NCBI GenBank assembly: GCA_937996235.1
Contig: CALKVK010000009.1
Coordinates: forward strand, 512,455-576,454
Reading direction: 5' to 3'
Source of the DNA: an uncultured bacterium
GTDB taxonomy: Bacteria; Planctomycetota; JAJSAM01; JAJVHW01
Length of the DNA: 64,000 nt
The notes beneath the pieces were generated by a model, which saw nothing but the letters and a program-made list of their open reading frames with translations, ran no database searches and had not been told where the DNA came from. Of this stretch, positions 52,605 to 60,661 are shown piece after piece. The position numbers were made by a program, and so were the translations under genes. Numbering within the stretch: position 1 is the stretch's first letter; each line of letters opens with the position of its first letter.

Positions 52605-53379
52605 CGGCGCGCCCCCACTTGCGATCGAGGCGCGCGGGCTGAACCTCTGGTACGGCTCGTTCCAGGCGCTGCACGACGTCGACCTGCGCATCCGGAGCGG
52701 GATCATCACGTCGCTGATCGGCCCGTCGGGCTGCGGCAAGTCCACGTTCCTGCGCAGCGTCAACCGGATCACGGAGCGGCTGGGCTACGTGCGCACCACC
52801 GGCACCATCGAGGTGCACGGCCAGGACATCCTCGCGCCCGGCGTGGAGCTCGTGCAGGTGCGGCGCAAGATCGGCATGGTCTTCCAGCGTCCGAACCCGC
52901 TGCCGCTCTCGATCCGCGAGAACGTGCTGTTCGGCTGGCGGCTGCACCGCGAGGAGCGTGGACGTCCCGAGCCGCACGAGTGCGACGAGATCGTCGAGGG
53001 CGCGCTGCGCAAGGTGCTGCTCTGGGACGGCGTGAAGGACCGCCTGGACCTGCGCGCGACGGAGCTCTCGCTCGAGGAGCAGCAGAAGCTCTGCATCGCG
53101 CGGCTCCTGCCGATGCGCCCGCGCGTCCTGCTCATGGACGAGCCCTGTTCCGCCCTCGACCCGAAGGCGACGGAGGCCGTCGAGGAGCTGATCTGGGACC
53201 TGCGCGGGGAGTTCACGATCGTGATCGTGACGCACAACATGGCGCAGGCGCGGCGTGCGAGCGAGGAGTGCGTGTTCATGCTCCTCGGGCGCGTCGTCGA
53301 GCACGGTGAGACCGGCGCGATGTTCGTGACGCCGGAGTGCCGCGAGACCGCGGACTACATCGAGGGTCGCTACGGCTGA
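52597..53379 (+). CDS. pstB2: PstB-like ATPase 2, degenerate signature motif
   Basis: 260-aa ABC ATPase. TTG start at 52597, 8 bases inside pstB1, preceded by GGAGGGG; GTG and ATG are absent here. Walker A GPSGCGKST, Q-loop MVFQRPNPLP, Walker B VLLMDEPCSALDP and H-loop VIVTHNMAQA are all canonical PstB. The signature, normally LSGGQQQR, reads LSLEEQQKL, losing both glycines and the first Gln. This subunit can hydrolyse ATP only if another ATPase supplies a good signature, which PstB1 does. Its last codons overlap the convergent large membrane-protein gene by 10 bases. Confidence 0.93.
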   Translation: MDSGAPPLAIEARGLNLWYGSFQALHDVDLRIRSGIITSLIGPSGCGKSTFLRSVNRITERLGYVRTTGTIEVHGQDILAPGVELVQVRRKIGMVFQRPNPLPLSIRENVLFGWRLHREERGRPEPHECDEIVEGALRKVLLWDGVKDRLDLRATELSLEEQQKLCIARLLPMRPRVLLMDEPCSALDPKATEAVEELIWDLRGEFTIVIVTHNMAQARRASEECVFMLLGRVVEHGETGAMFVTPECRETADYIEGRYG

Positions 53380-56300
53380 TCGGCGGCGGCGCGGACGCGC
53401 GACCGCGCCGCGGCGAGGAGCCGCACGAGTACGAACGCCGCTCCGATCAGCACCGCGGCGGTGACGGGTCGCGCCGCGGCCCCGAAGCCGACGTGCGCCA
53501 GCCGGGCCTGCCCGAGCGCGGCGAACAGGCAGTCGAGCGACGCCGGGAGCACGTACGCGACGACGAAGAGAAGCGGCAGCTCGGCGCGCGGCCGCCCGAA
53601 GTCGGAGCGCAGGAGCGCGGGCACGAGCTGCGCCGCGAGCAGCGCGCCCATGCCGAGCACGGTCACGAGGACGAGCACGGAGCCGACGGACCAGCCGGCC
53701 GTGCCGCTGCGCGCGACCAGCATGACGACCGGCAGCCCCAGCGTGCAGCACGCGACGGCTGCGACGACGGCGCGCAGCGACACGCCCGTGCGCGGCCGGC
53801 GCGGCGCGAGGCGGTCGGGGGCGACCGCGACGACCGTGATCGCGAACGCGAGGCGGCACGTGGACGTCAGCGCGACGACGACTGCGGCCGCGGCGACGAT
53901 CTCGCCCCAACGCGGAACGAGAAAGTCCACGGCCGACGCCGCCGCTGCGACGCCGAGCGCCCACGGCGCGCAGCGTCCGAGCCGGAGCCGCGAGACGCGC
54001 ACGAGGCGCGCCGCACCGAGCGCCGCCGCGCCGTAGGCGAGCGCGGGCGGCACGAGCGGCCACGTGAACGTCTCGAACCGGAGAGCCGCCGCCACGACGC
54101 CGAGCGCCACGAGCGTCGCGGCGGCGATCGGACGACGCACGGTGCGGTCGCGGAGTGTGATCGCGCCGAGACACAGGAAGGCGAGGAGGACGAGCAGACT
54201 CGTCGCCGTCGCTGCGGGATGCGCGGCGAGAGCCGCAGCAATCGAATCCGGGGGACGCGGCGTCGCCGCGGGCAGGAGTGCGGCAAGTGCGGCCCCGGGG
54301 CGGTAGACCCCCATCGCGACCGCGTCGGCGAGAAGGCGCGCACACTCGCCGGTCGGAGGGCGTGCGAGAAGCATCGACTCGGCACGCGCACGCACGCGGA
54401 CGTCGGATGTCGTGAGCGCGAGCGCCGCGAAGTAGGCCGCGTCCGACTCGCCTGCGGCGCTCCCGGCGATCGGCGGCCGGCGGAACAGCGCAGCGTCGGA
54501 CGCGCCCGGCACTCCCTCGGCCGTGGGTTCGCAGACCGCGTCGAGGAACTCGTGGGCGCCTGCGAGCAGGGCCGCGCGTTGGACGTCGCGCAACGCGATG
54601 TGGGAGCGTCGGAGCGACTCTCGCGACGCAAGCTGGCGCAGCACGGTCAGCGCCTCCGGCACCGGTACGGACGCGCAGTGGTCGACGAGAGCGGCCAGCG
54701 TCTGCTGCCGCACAGACTCCCGCATCGGGGAGAGGTCCGGATCGCGCAACTCGGCGGCGATGCGCTCGATGTCGGCCGCGACCCAGGCACCCCACGGAGT
54801 GCGGTCGATCGATGCGGACTCCGCGGCCGGGAAGGCGCGACAGAGCACCGCCTGCGGCCGCATGTCCACGACCTGCATCGAGGGGGAGCCGAGCCTGAGC
54901 AACACGGCAGCATCGGCGGCGACGGGCGGGAGGCCGACCTGCTGCCGCGACGCAGATGTGGCCGTGGCACTCGTCAGTTCCGCCGCGTACTGCACTTGGC
55001 TGCCCCTCGCGTCGAAGTAGCGGTGCACGTCCACGGAGAGCTGGGCGGAGACGACTCCGCGCGGCGACCGCACCAGGCCGGGAGCGGCGAATCGGACTTC
55101 GAACGGGAGCGGCGTCGCGGACGCGGCAAGCGTGACGGCGCGACGATCGGCGTCGGGCGCCGACACTCCGGAACGCCGGACGCGCCATGCGCTCCCATCG
55201 AACTCGAGCCACACGACGGCGACCACGTACGGCCCGACGCTGGCGTCCGGAGGATAGACGTCGCACCAGGCTCTGCCGCTCGGCGGCAGGCTCCGGTCGG
55301 CGGGCCACAGCGGAGCGCATACGTCCTGCGGCGCGAGAAGTGTGAGCAGCGAGTGGCGAAGGGCGTCCGGAACGGTGGCGGCATTCGCGAGAGCGCGCAG
55401 GTCGAAGGGCGGACCAGGTCGATCCAGTTCCGCGGCGAGCAGCCGCACGGGATCCGCGTCCGCTTCGAGCCACTGCGGCGGCACGGGGTTGTCGGCGCCG
55501 CACCCGCGGCAACGGCCGACGTGCCGTCTGATCCAACCGTGAAGAGCGTTCGCGTCCGTGCGCGGCAGTTCCTCGCGTGTCGCGGAACCAGCGCCGTACC
55601 GCGCGTGCGCGCGCTCCTCGTCCGCAAGCCGCACGCGCGCGAGGTAGCCCCGGTCGCGCGGCAGATCTCGTACCGCGCGCCATGCCGCGACGATCTCCTG
55701 CGCCGGGAACGCTGACCGGCGCCACGTGCCGCCGCCGGACGACTCCATGAGCCCGACTGGAAGGTCCGCGACCGCGCCGAGCCAGTAGGTCGCGAACGGC
55801 CGCGTCGCGTCCGGCGCAGCCGCGTCCGTCGCCACGCCGTACAGCGCGTCGAGCAGCGCGCGGCGCGGGAGCGCCTCGAACGTCCGCACGAGTCCGGAGT
55901 CGATCCAGCCGGGATCGTCCAACTCCGCGGCTGCCGCGAGGACGAGCGCGAGGCCCCCCCGATCCGTCGCGTCGCCGAGGAGCGTCTGCACCATGTCCGA
56001 CGCCGACGGCGGCGCCGCAGCGAGCAGTGCTCGGAGATGACGGACGGCGAGTGCGTCCGGCGGGGTCGCGTCGCGCCGCGGCAGCCGCGTGGCGAGCAGT
56101 CGCGCCGCACCGTCGTGTCCGAAGATGGGGTCCGCTGTCTGCGTCCGCGTCGCATCCAGCGGACGCCATGCGTTCGCGACCGCGGAGAACGCGGCGCGCG
56201 CCGTCGCGATGTCGGCGGGTGCATCGGACTGCGCCAGTTCCTCCCAGTCGAGCAACGCCGCGTCACGCGCTGCGGCGCGCGTCCCCACCGCGCGGGCCGT

Positions 56301-56603
56301 CGCGGCGGCGTCGCGGAGGATGCGTGCCGCCGCGTCGTGATCGCCCGCCCGCCACGCGTCTCGCGAACTCGTGATCGCCTGATCCGCCGCCGGTGAGAGG
56401 AGTGCCGTGCCGACGTCCGCAAGTCCGGCCGTTCCGCCGCGCGGACCCTGTCGCGTGATGTAGAGCGTCAACGCGAGAGACGCGAGCGAGAGCACGAGCA
56501 GCAGTCCGCGGCGGAAGCGCGGCGCACGTCGCGCGCGCGGCGCCGCGCGCGGGCCTGCGTCATCTCCCCCGGTTGCGGGTGCGTCCTCGTCCACGTCACG
56601 CAC
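53370..56603 (-). CDS. very large membrane protein, unknown function
   Basis: 1077-aa protein. One N-terminal helix (GLLLVLSLASLALTLYI, about residues 33-50), an extracytoplasmic region of about 770 residues rich in Ala/Arg/Asp with alpha-helical repeats and a CxxC pair (GRCRGCGADNPVPPQW), then about eight C-terminal membrane helices (TATSLLVLLAFLCLGAI, AAAVVVALTSTCRLAFAIT, SVLVLVTVLGMGALLAAQLV, VTAAVLIGAAFVLVRLL). No family recognised. Its codon use and GC look native. Frames on the opposite strand across it are artefacts. Confidence 0.75.
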   Translation of the reverse strand: MRDVDEDAPATGGDDAGPRAAPRARRAPRFRRGLLLVLSLASLALTLYITRQGPRGGTAGLADVGTALLSPAADQAITSSRDAWRAGDHDAAARILRDAAATARAVGTRAAARDAALLDWEELAQSDAPADIATARAAFSAVANAWRPLDATRTQTADPIFGHDGAARLLATRLPRRDATPPDALAVRHLRALLAAAPPSASDMVQTLLGDATDRGGLALVLAAAAELDDPGWIDSGLVRTFEALPRRALLDALYGVATDAAAPDATRPFATYWLGAVADLPVGLMESSGGGTWRRSAFPAQEIVAAWRAVRDLPRDRGYLARVRLADEERAHARYGAGSATREELPRTDANALHGWIRRHVGRCRGCGADNPVPPQWLEADADPVRLLAAELDRPGPPFDLRALANAATVPDALRHSLLTLLAPQDVCAPLWPADRSLPPSGRAWCDVYPPDASVGPYVVAVVWLEFDGSAWRVRRSGVSAPDADRRAVTLAASATPLPFEVRFAAPGLVRSPRGVVSAQLSVDVHRYFDARGSQVQYAAELTSATATSASRQQVGLPPVAADAAVLLRLGSPSMQVVDMRPQAVLCRAFPAAESASIDRTPWGAWVAADIERIAAELRDPDLSPMRESVRQQTLAALVDHCASVPVPEALTVLRQLASRESLRRSHIALRDVQRAALLAGAHEFLDAVCEPTAEGVPGASDAALFRRPPIAGSAAGESDAAYFAALALTTSDVRVRARAESMLLARPPTGECARLLADAVAMGVYRPGAALAALLPAATPRPPDSIAAALAAHPAATATSLLVLLAFLCLGAITLRDRTVRRPIAAATLVALGVVAAALRFETFTWPLVPPALAYGAAALGAARLVRVSRLRLGRCAPWALGVAAAASAVDFLVPRWGEIVAAAAVVVALTSTCRLAFAITVVAVAPDRLAPRRPRTGVSLRAVVAAVACCTLGLPVVMLVARSGTAGWSVGSVLVLVTVLGMGALLAAQLVPALLRSDFGRPRAELPLLFVVAYVLPASLDCLFAALGQARLAHVGFGAAARPVTAAVLIGAAFVLVRLLAAARSRVRAAADQP

Positions 56604-56630
56604 ATCGTACCGCGCGCGCGACGCGGCGCT

Positions 56631-58436
56631 TCAGGCGCCGAGCAGGAACACGGCGCCCGCCCACGTGGCGAGCCACGTGAGCAGCGCGAACGGGACGCCG
56701 AGTCGCGCGTAGTCGCGGAAGCGGTAGCGCCCGGCGCCCATCACGAGCACGGTGGACTCGTGCGCGATGGGCGTCGTGAACGCGCTCGAGACGCACACCG
56801 CCGTCGCCGTCAGATACGTGGCCGGATTGCCGCCGCTCGCGCGCGCCAGCTCGTACGCGACCGGTGCGAGCACGATCGCGACCGCGGCGTTTTCGAGGAG
56901 CTGCGTCAGGAGCACCGTCACGAGCAGGAGCGCGCCCAGCACCCACGCCGGTCCGAGCCCACCGAGCGCCTGCGCGACGGCGTCGCCGATCGCGTGCGCG
57001 GTGCCCGTACGCTCGAGCGCCGTCCCGAACGGGATGACGCCGCCGACGATCATGAGGGCGGGCAGGTCGATGGCGGCATACGCCTGGCGCACGCCGACGC
57101 ACCCGAGGAGCAGCGCCGTGACCGCCGCGGCGGGGATGACGAACGCCGGCGCGAGCAGACGCAGCGCCGACGTGACGGCGACCACGGCGAGCAGCAGCAG
57201 CACCGCCCACGCCTTCCAGCGCTCGATCACCGGCGCCGGACGCGTCTCGAGCAGCACCAGCGCGGGGTCCGCCGCGAGCCGCTCGAACTCGCGCTCGTGC
57301 CCGAGCAGGAGCAGCGAGTCGCCGACGCGCAGCTTCTCGGACAGCGGGCCCTCGGTGAGCGAGCGCCCCTGGCGCCCGATCGCCACGGGCGACACGCCGT
57401 AGCGGTCGTCGAAGTCGAGCTCCTCGAGACTCTTGCCGACGAGCGGCGACTGCTGCGCGACGAGCGCCTCGGCGAGGCGCAGGTCCACGCCGCGCAGGGT
57501 GCGCTCGCCGACCTTCAACTCGCGCCGCGGCGAGAGGCCGCGCATCGCGAGCACGCGCGGAATCGACTCCATGCGGCCGCGCACGATCAGCGCGTCGCCG
57601 GGCAGGAGCCGCATCCACGGCGCCGGCGACAGCCGGTTCTCGCCGCGCACGACCTCGAGCACGGTGACGCCGTGGCGCTGGTCGAGACCCAGTTCCGCCA
57701 GCGTGCGCCCGGCCGATTCCGGCCCCGGCGCGGCGATCACCTCGGTGACGTACTCCGCGACCTCGTAGCGCGCGGCGAGCGTCGGCTCGCCGCTCGCACG
57801 CGGCAGCATGCGGCGTCCGGCGATGAGGAACCACGCGGTCGTGACGAGCAGCACGCAGGCGGCGAGCGGCGCGAACGCGAAGAAGCCGAGCGGCTCGCCC
57901 GTGCGCGAGCGCAGGTAGTCCGAGACGAGCACGTTCGAGCGCGTGCCGATGAGCGTCCACTGCCCGCCGAGCAGCGACGCGTACGCGAGCAGGAGCAGCA
58001 CGCGCGAGGGCGCGATGCCGCGCGCGCGGCAGATCGCGAGCACGGTCGGCATCCACACGAGCACGGTGGTCGTGTCGTTGACGAACGCGCTGAACGCGGT
58101 CACGACGCCGAGCACCGTGAGCTGCAGGGCGAGCTCGCTGCGGCCGCCCCACTCGAGCGCGCGGCGCCCGAGCAGGTCGGCGGCGCCGGTGTGCACCATC
58201 GCCGCGCCGAGGACGAACATCGCGGCGACCATCACGACCGCGGGGCTGCCGAAGCCGGCGACGGCGTCGGCGGGCGGCAGCACCGAGCGCAGCCCGCCCG
58301 CGCCGTCGGGCTGCCAGGGCAGCATCAGCGCGAGCATCACGAGGAGTCCGGCCACGTCCGGCCGCAGCCGCCCCGTGTAGAGCACCACGAGGAGCGCCGC
58401 GAGGACCCCGCCGAGGTAGAGCGACTCGGCGCTCAC
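56631..58436 (-). CDS. SLC13-family permease with two RCK_C (TrkA-C) domains
   Basis: 601-aa transporter. Two sets of membrane helices flank a soluble middle (about residues 215-410) with two RCK_C-like domains (AEYVTEVIAAPGPESAGRTL, LRLAEALVAQQSPLVGKSLE). DASS signatures: FSAFVNDTTTVLVWMP, GGQWTLIGTRSNVLVSDYL, LLENAAVAIVLAPVAYEL and SSAFTTPIAHESTVLVMG. Similar architectures in algae and bacteria carry sulfate, so sulfate or a dicarboxylate is likely. GTG overlaps the Rrf2 stop, tying it to that regulator. Confidence 0.9.
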   Translation of the reverse strand: MSAESLYLGGVLAALLVVLYTGRLRPDVAGLLVMLALMLPWQPDGAGGLRSVLPPADAVAGFGSPAVVMVAAMFVLGAAMVHTGAADLLGRRALEWGGRSELALQLTVLGVVTAFSAFVNDTTTVLVWMPTVLAICRARGIAPSRVLLLLAYASLLGGQWTLIGTRSNVLVSDYLRSRTGEPLGFFAFAPLAACVLLVTTAWFLIAGRRMLPRASGEPTLAARYEVAEYVTEVIAAPGPESAGRTLAELGLDQRHGVTVLEVVRGENRLSPAPWMRLLPGDALIVRGRMESIPRVLAMRGLSPRRELKVGERTLRGVDLRLAEALVAQQSPLVGKSLEELDFDDRYGVSPVAIGRQGRSLTEGPLSEKLRVGDSLLLLGHEREFERLAADPALVLLETRPAPVIERWKAWAVLLLLAVVAVTSALRLLAPAFVIPAAAVTALLLGCVGVRQAYAAIDLPALMIVGGVIPFGTALERTGTAHAIGDAVAQALGGLGPAWVLGALLLVTVLLTQLLENAAVAIVLAPVAYELARASGGNPATYLTATAVCVSSAFTTPIAHESTVLVMGAGRYRFRDYARLGVPFALLTWLATWAGAVFLLGA

Positions 58437-58915
58437 GCGTCGCCTTCGGGCGGGAGGAACGGCAGGTCGAGTCCGGCGCGGCGCCGCGTCCGCCGTGTGA
58501 CGGCCACGACGTCCGCGAGCGTCTGCGCGTCGAGGACGCGCGAGATCGCCGCGCGCGCCTCGACCATCAGGAGGCGCAGTCCGCAGTGCTCCTCGTCGGG
58601 GCAGGAGCAGCGCTCGTATGCGGTCACGCTCGCGCAACGGATCGGCGCGAGCGGGCCCTCGAAGTGGCGCACGACGTCTCCGATGGAGATCGCCTCGGCG
58701 TGCGCCTCCAGCGCGTAGCCGCCGGCCTGCCCGCGGCGCGAGCCGACCCAGCCGCGTGCGCGGAGCTCCTGCAGGATCTGCTCGAGGAAGCGCGCGGGCA
58801 GGTTCTCGTGGGCGGCGAGCTCGGGCAGCGGGACGTGCGAGCGCCCCGCCGCGTGCGCGAGCCCGAGGTCGATCAGCGCGCGGAGCGCGTACTCACAGCG
58901 CTTGGACAGTTGCAC
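58433..58915 (-). CDS. Rrf2-family regulator with possible Fe-S cysteines
   Basis: 160-aa winged-helix regulator. N-terminal MQLSKRCEYALRALIDLGLA and wing LGSRRGQAGGYALEAHA-type sequence (SRRGQAGGYAL) are classic Rrf2. Cysteines at about 94, 103, 105 and 111 (IRCASVTAYERCSCPDEEHC) sit where IscR carries its 2Fe-2S ligands, so redox or Fe-S sensing is plausible. Coupled to an SLC13 transporter, it may act in sulfur uptake control, in the way CymR does. A 25-bp palindrome lies 23 bases upstream. Confidence 0.92.
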   Translation of the reverse strand: MQLSKRCEYALRALIDLGLAHAAGRSHVPLPELAAHENLPARFLEQILQELRARGWVGSRRGQAGGYALEAHAEAISIGDVVRHFEGPLAPIRCASVTAYERCSCPDEEHCGLRLLMVEARAAISRVLDAQTLADVVAVTRRTRRRAGLDLPFLPPEGDA

Positions 58916-58937
58916 GGCACACCTCGCGGCCCGTCAT

Positions 58938-58962
58938 AATCCCTATTGGAGAAGTCGGGATT
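58938..58962. promoter_or_regulatory. 25-bp palindrome, probable Rrf2 operator
   Basis: AATCCC and GGGATT frame a 13-base spacer exactly. The inner half-sites read ATCCCTATT and ATCCCGACT (reverse complement), matching 7 of 9. Length and CCYGACT core resemble IscR type-1 sites. It sits in an AT-richer patch just before the Rrf2 start codon, so autoregulation is likely. Confidence 0.5.
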
Positions 58963-59036
58963 GACTTTGCGACGGAGGCGGCGCGCGAGGTGGCCGGCTC
59001 ACCGGTCCCGGCGGGTCGCTCGGACGGGCTCCGTGG

Positions 59037-59888
59037 TCAAGCGCGCGTCCGCAGGCCGCGCAGCCAGGCGGCCGCGCAGGCGCCGACGAACACGGCGAGC
59101 GCGGCGCCGACGCACGTCGGCCCCGTCGGCGTGTCCCACGCGTACGAGCGCTCGAAGCCGACCGCGGCCGCGGCGAGCGCCGTGACGGCGGCGACGGCGA
59201 CCACGCCCGCCGCGCTGCGTCCGAGCACGATCCCCGCGGCGCCCGGGAGGACGAGGAACCCGAACACGAAGAGCGTGCCGGTGGCGTGGACTCCGGCCGC
59301 CACCGTGAGCGCGAGCGAGCCGTACAGCACGCCCTCCCAGAGGCCGGTCCGCACGCCGAGCGTCGCCGCGGTCTCGCGGTCGAACGTGCAGAAGAGCAGG
59401 CGCCGCGCGCCGAGCACGTGCACGAGCAGGACGGGCGCGAGGGCGAGCCCGAGCCGCAGCAGCTCCGGACGGTGCACCGCGAGGATGTTCCCCTCGACGA
59501 GGTTGCGCACCTCGTCGAGTCCCTGCGCGCTGCGCATCATCAGCAGGATCGTGAGCGCTCCCCCGCCGACGAAGAGCACCCCCGCGAGCGTGTCGTCGCC
59601 GAGGGCGCGGCTGCGTGCGCCGAGGGCGAGCACCGTCACGCCGACGAGCTCGAGCACGAGCGCCAGCACGTCGTGGCGCAGGGCGGCGCCCGCGTGCGGG
59701 TCGGCGTCGGCGAAGAGCACGAACGAGCACGCGATGCCGAGCGCCGCCAACTGCGGCAGCGCCACGCCGACGGCGATCAGGCGCCGTGCGACGACGTGCA
59801 CCGACACGAGCGCACACGCGAGCGCCACGAGCAGACTCGCGCCGAACGCCGGACCGAACAGGCGCAGCGCCTCGCCGAACTCGGTCAT
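59037..59888 (-). CDS. metal ABC transporter permease (ZnuB/MntB type)
   Basis: 283-aa permease of the ABC-3 family with about eight helices (ASLLVALACALVSVHVVARR, VLALVLELVGVTVLALGA, GTLFVFGFLVLPGAAGIVLG). Typical blocks: VVARRLIAVGVALPQLAALG, ALGDDTLAGVLFVGG, NLVEGNILAVHR and RETAATLGVRTGLWEGVLYG. ATG overlaps the ATPase stop (ATGA). Last gene of the metal operon. It gives high-affinity Zn2+ or Mn2+ uptake with its neighbours. Confidence 0.93.
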   Translation of the reverse strand: MTEFGEALRLFGPAFGASLLVALACALVSVHVVARRLIAVGVALPQLAALGIACSFVLFADADPHAGAALRHDVLALVLELVGVTVLALGARSRALGDDTLAGVLFVGGGALTILLMMRSAQGLDEVRNLVEGNILAVHRPELLRLGLALAPVLLVHVLGARRLLFCTFDRETAATLGVRTGLWEGVLYGSLALTVAAGVHATGTLFVFGFLVLPGAAGIVLGRSAAGVVAVAAVTALAAAAVGFERSYAWDTPTGPTCVGAALAVFVGACAAAWLRGLRTRA

Positions 59889-60661
59889 CGCGCGTCCCTC
59901 CCGCGCACGTGGATGACGCGGCGCCCGTGGATCCGGTGGACGTGGACCGGACGGCCGTAGACCGCCGAGAGCGGCGCGTCCGCCACGAGCTCGTGGGGCG
60001 TGCCGAAGCGCACGGTGTCCCCCGCCACGAGCCCCACGCGGTCCGCCTCGTCGGCGACCACGTGCAGCGAGTGCGTGACCGTGACGATCGCGAGTCCCCG
60101 CTCGCGCCGCAGCGACTGCACCAGGTCGAGCAGATCGCGCTCGCTCGAGATGTCCATGCCGGTCGTCGGCTCGTCGAGCACCAGCACGCTCGGCGCGGAC
60201 GCGAGCGCGCGGGCGATGAGCACGCGCTGCTTCTGTCCGCCGGACAGGTCGCGGAACACGGCGTGCGCGCGGTCCGCCATGCCGACCGCGGCGAGCGCCT
60301 GCTCTGCGGCGGCACGGCGCGCGGCGTTGCGTGCGACCGGCAGCCACGAGTCCGCGCACGCCGCCATCGCGACCACTTCGAGCGCACGGAAGCGGAACAG
60401 CGGCGCGAGCGTGTCCCGCTGCGGCACGTGGCCGGCGCGCCACGCCGCCGTCCGCACGACGTCGCCGGCGAGCGGCCGGGCGAGTCCGAGCAGCGCGCGG
60501 AGCAACGTCGACTTGCCCGAGCCGTTCGGACCGACGATCGCGAGGTGGTCGCCGCGCCGCAGCGAGAACGAGACGTCGCGCAGCACCACGCGGCGTCCCC
60601 AGCCGACGTCCGCGTGCGCGACCGTCGCGAGCAGCTCGCCCTCGCCCACGTCGGGGCTCAC
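59885..60661 (-). CDS. metal ABC transporter ATP-binding protein (ZnuC type)
   Basis: 258-aa ATPase. Walker A VGPNGSGKSTLL, Q-loop GHVPQRD, signature LSGGQKQRVLIARAL, Walker B VLVLDEPTTGMD, H-loop VTVTHSLHVV. The VPQR and TTGMD forms are usual in zinc/manganese importers. GTG start overlaps the binding-protein stop (GTGA). The C-terminal tail HVHRIHGRRVIHVRGRD is His-rich, which could bind metal. Confidence 0.93.
   Translation of the reverse strand: MSPDVGEGELLATVAHADVGWGRRVVLRDVSFSLRRGDHLAIVGPNGSGKSTLLRALLGLARPLAGDVVRTAAWRAGHVPQRDTLAPLFRFRALEVVAMAACADSWLPVARNAARRAAAEQALAAVGMADRAHAVFRDLSGGQKQRVLIARALASAPSVLVLDEPTTGMDISSERDLLDLVQSLRRERGLAIVTVTHSLHVVADEADRVGLVAGDTVRFGTPHELVADAPLSAVYGRPVHVHRIHGRRVIHVRGRDAR

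Noticed and set aside
52546..56169. A 1207-codon minus-strand frame
   Set aside because: It is a shadow of pstB2 and of the 1077-aa gene, Arg-rich with no recognisable domains.
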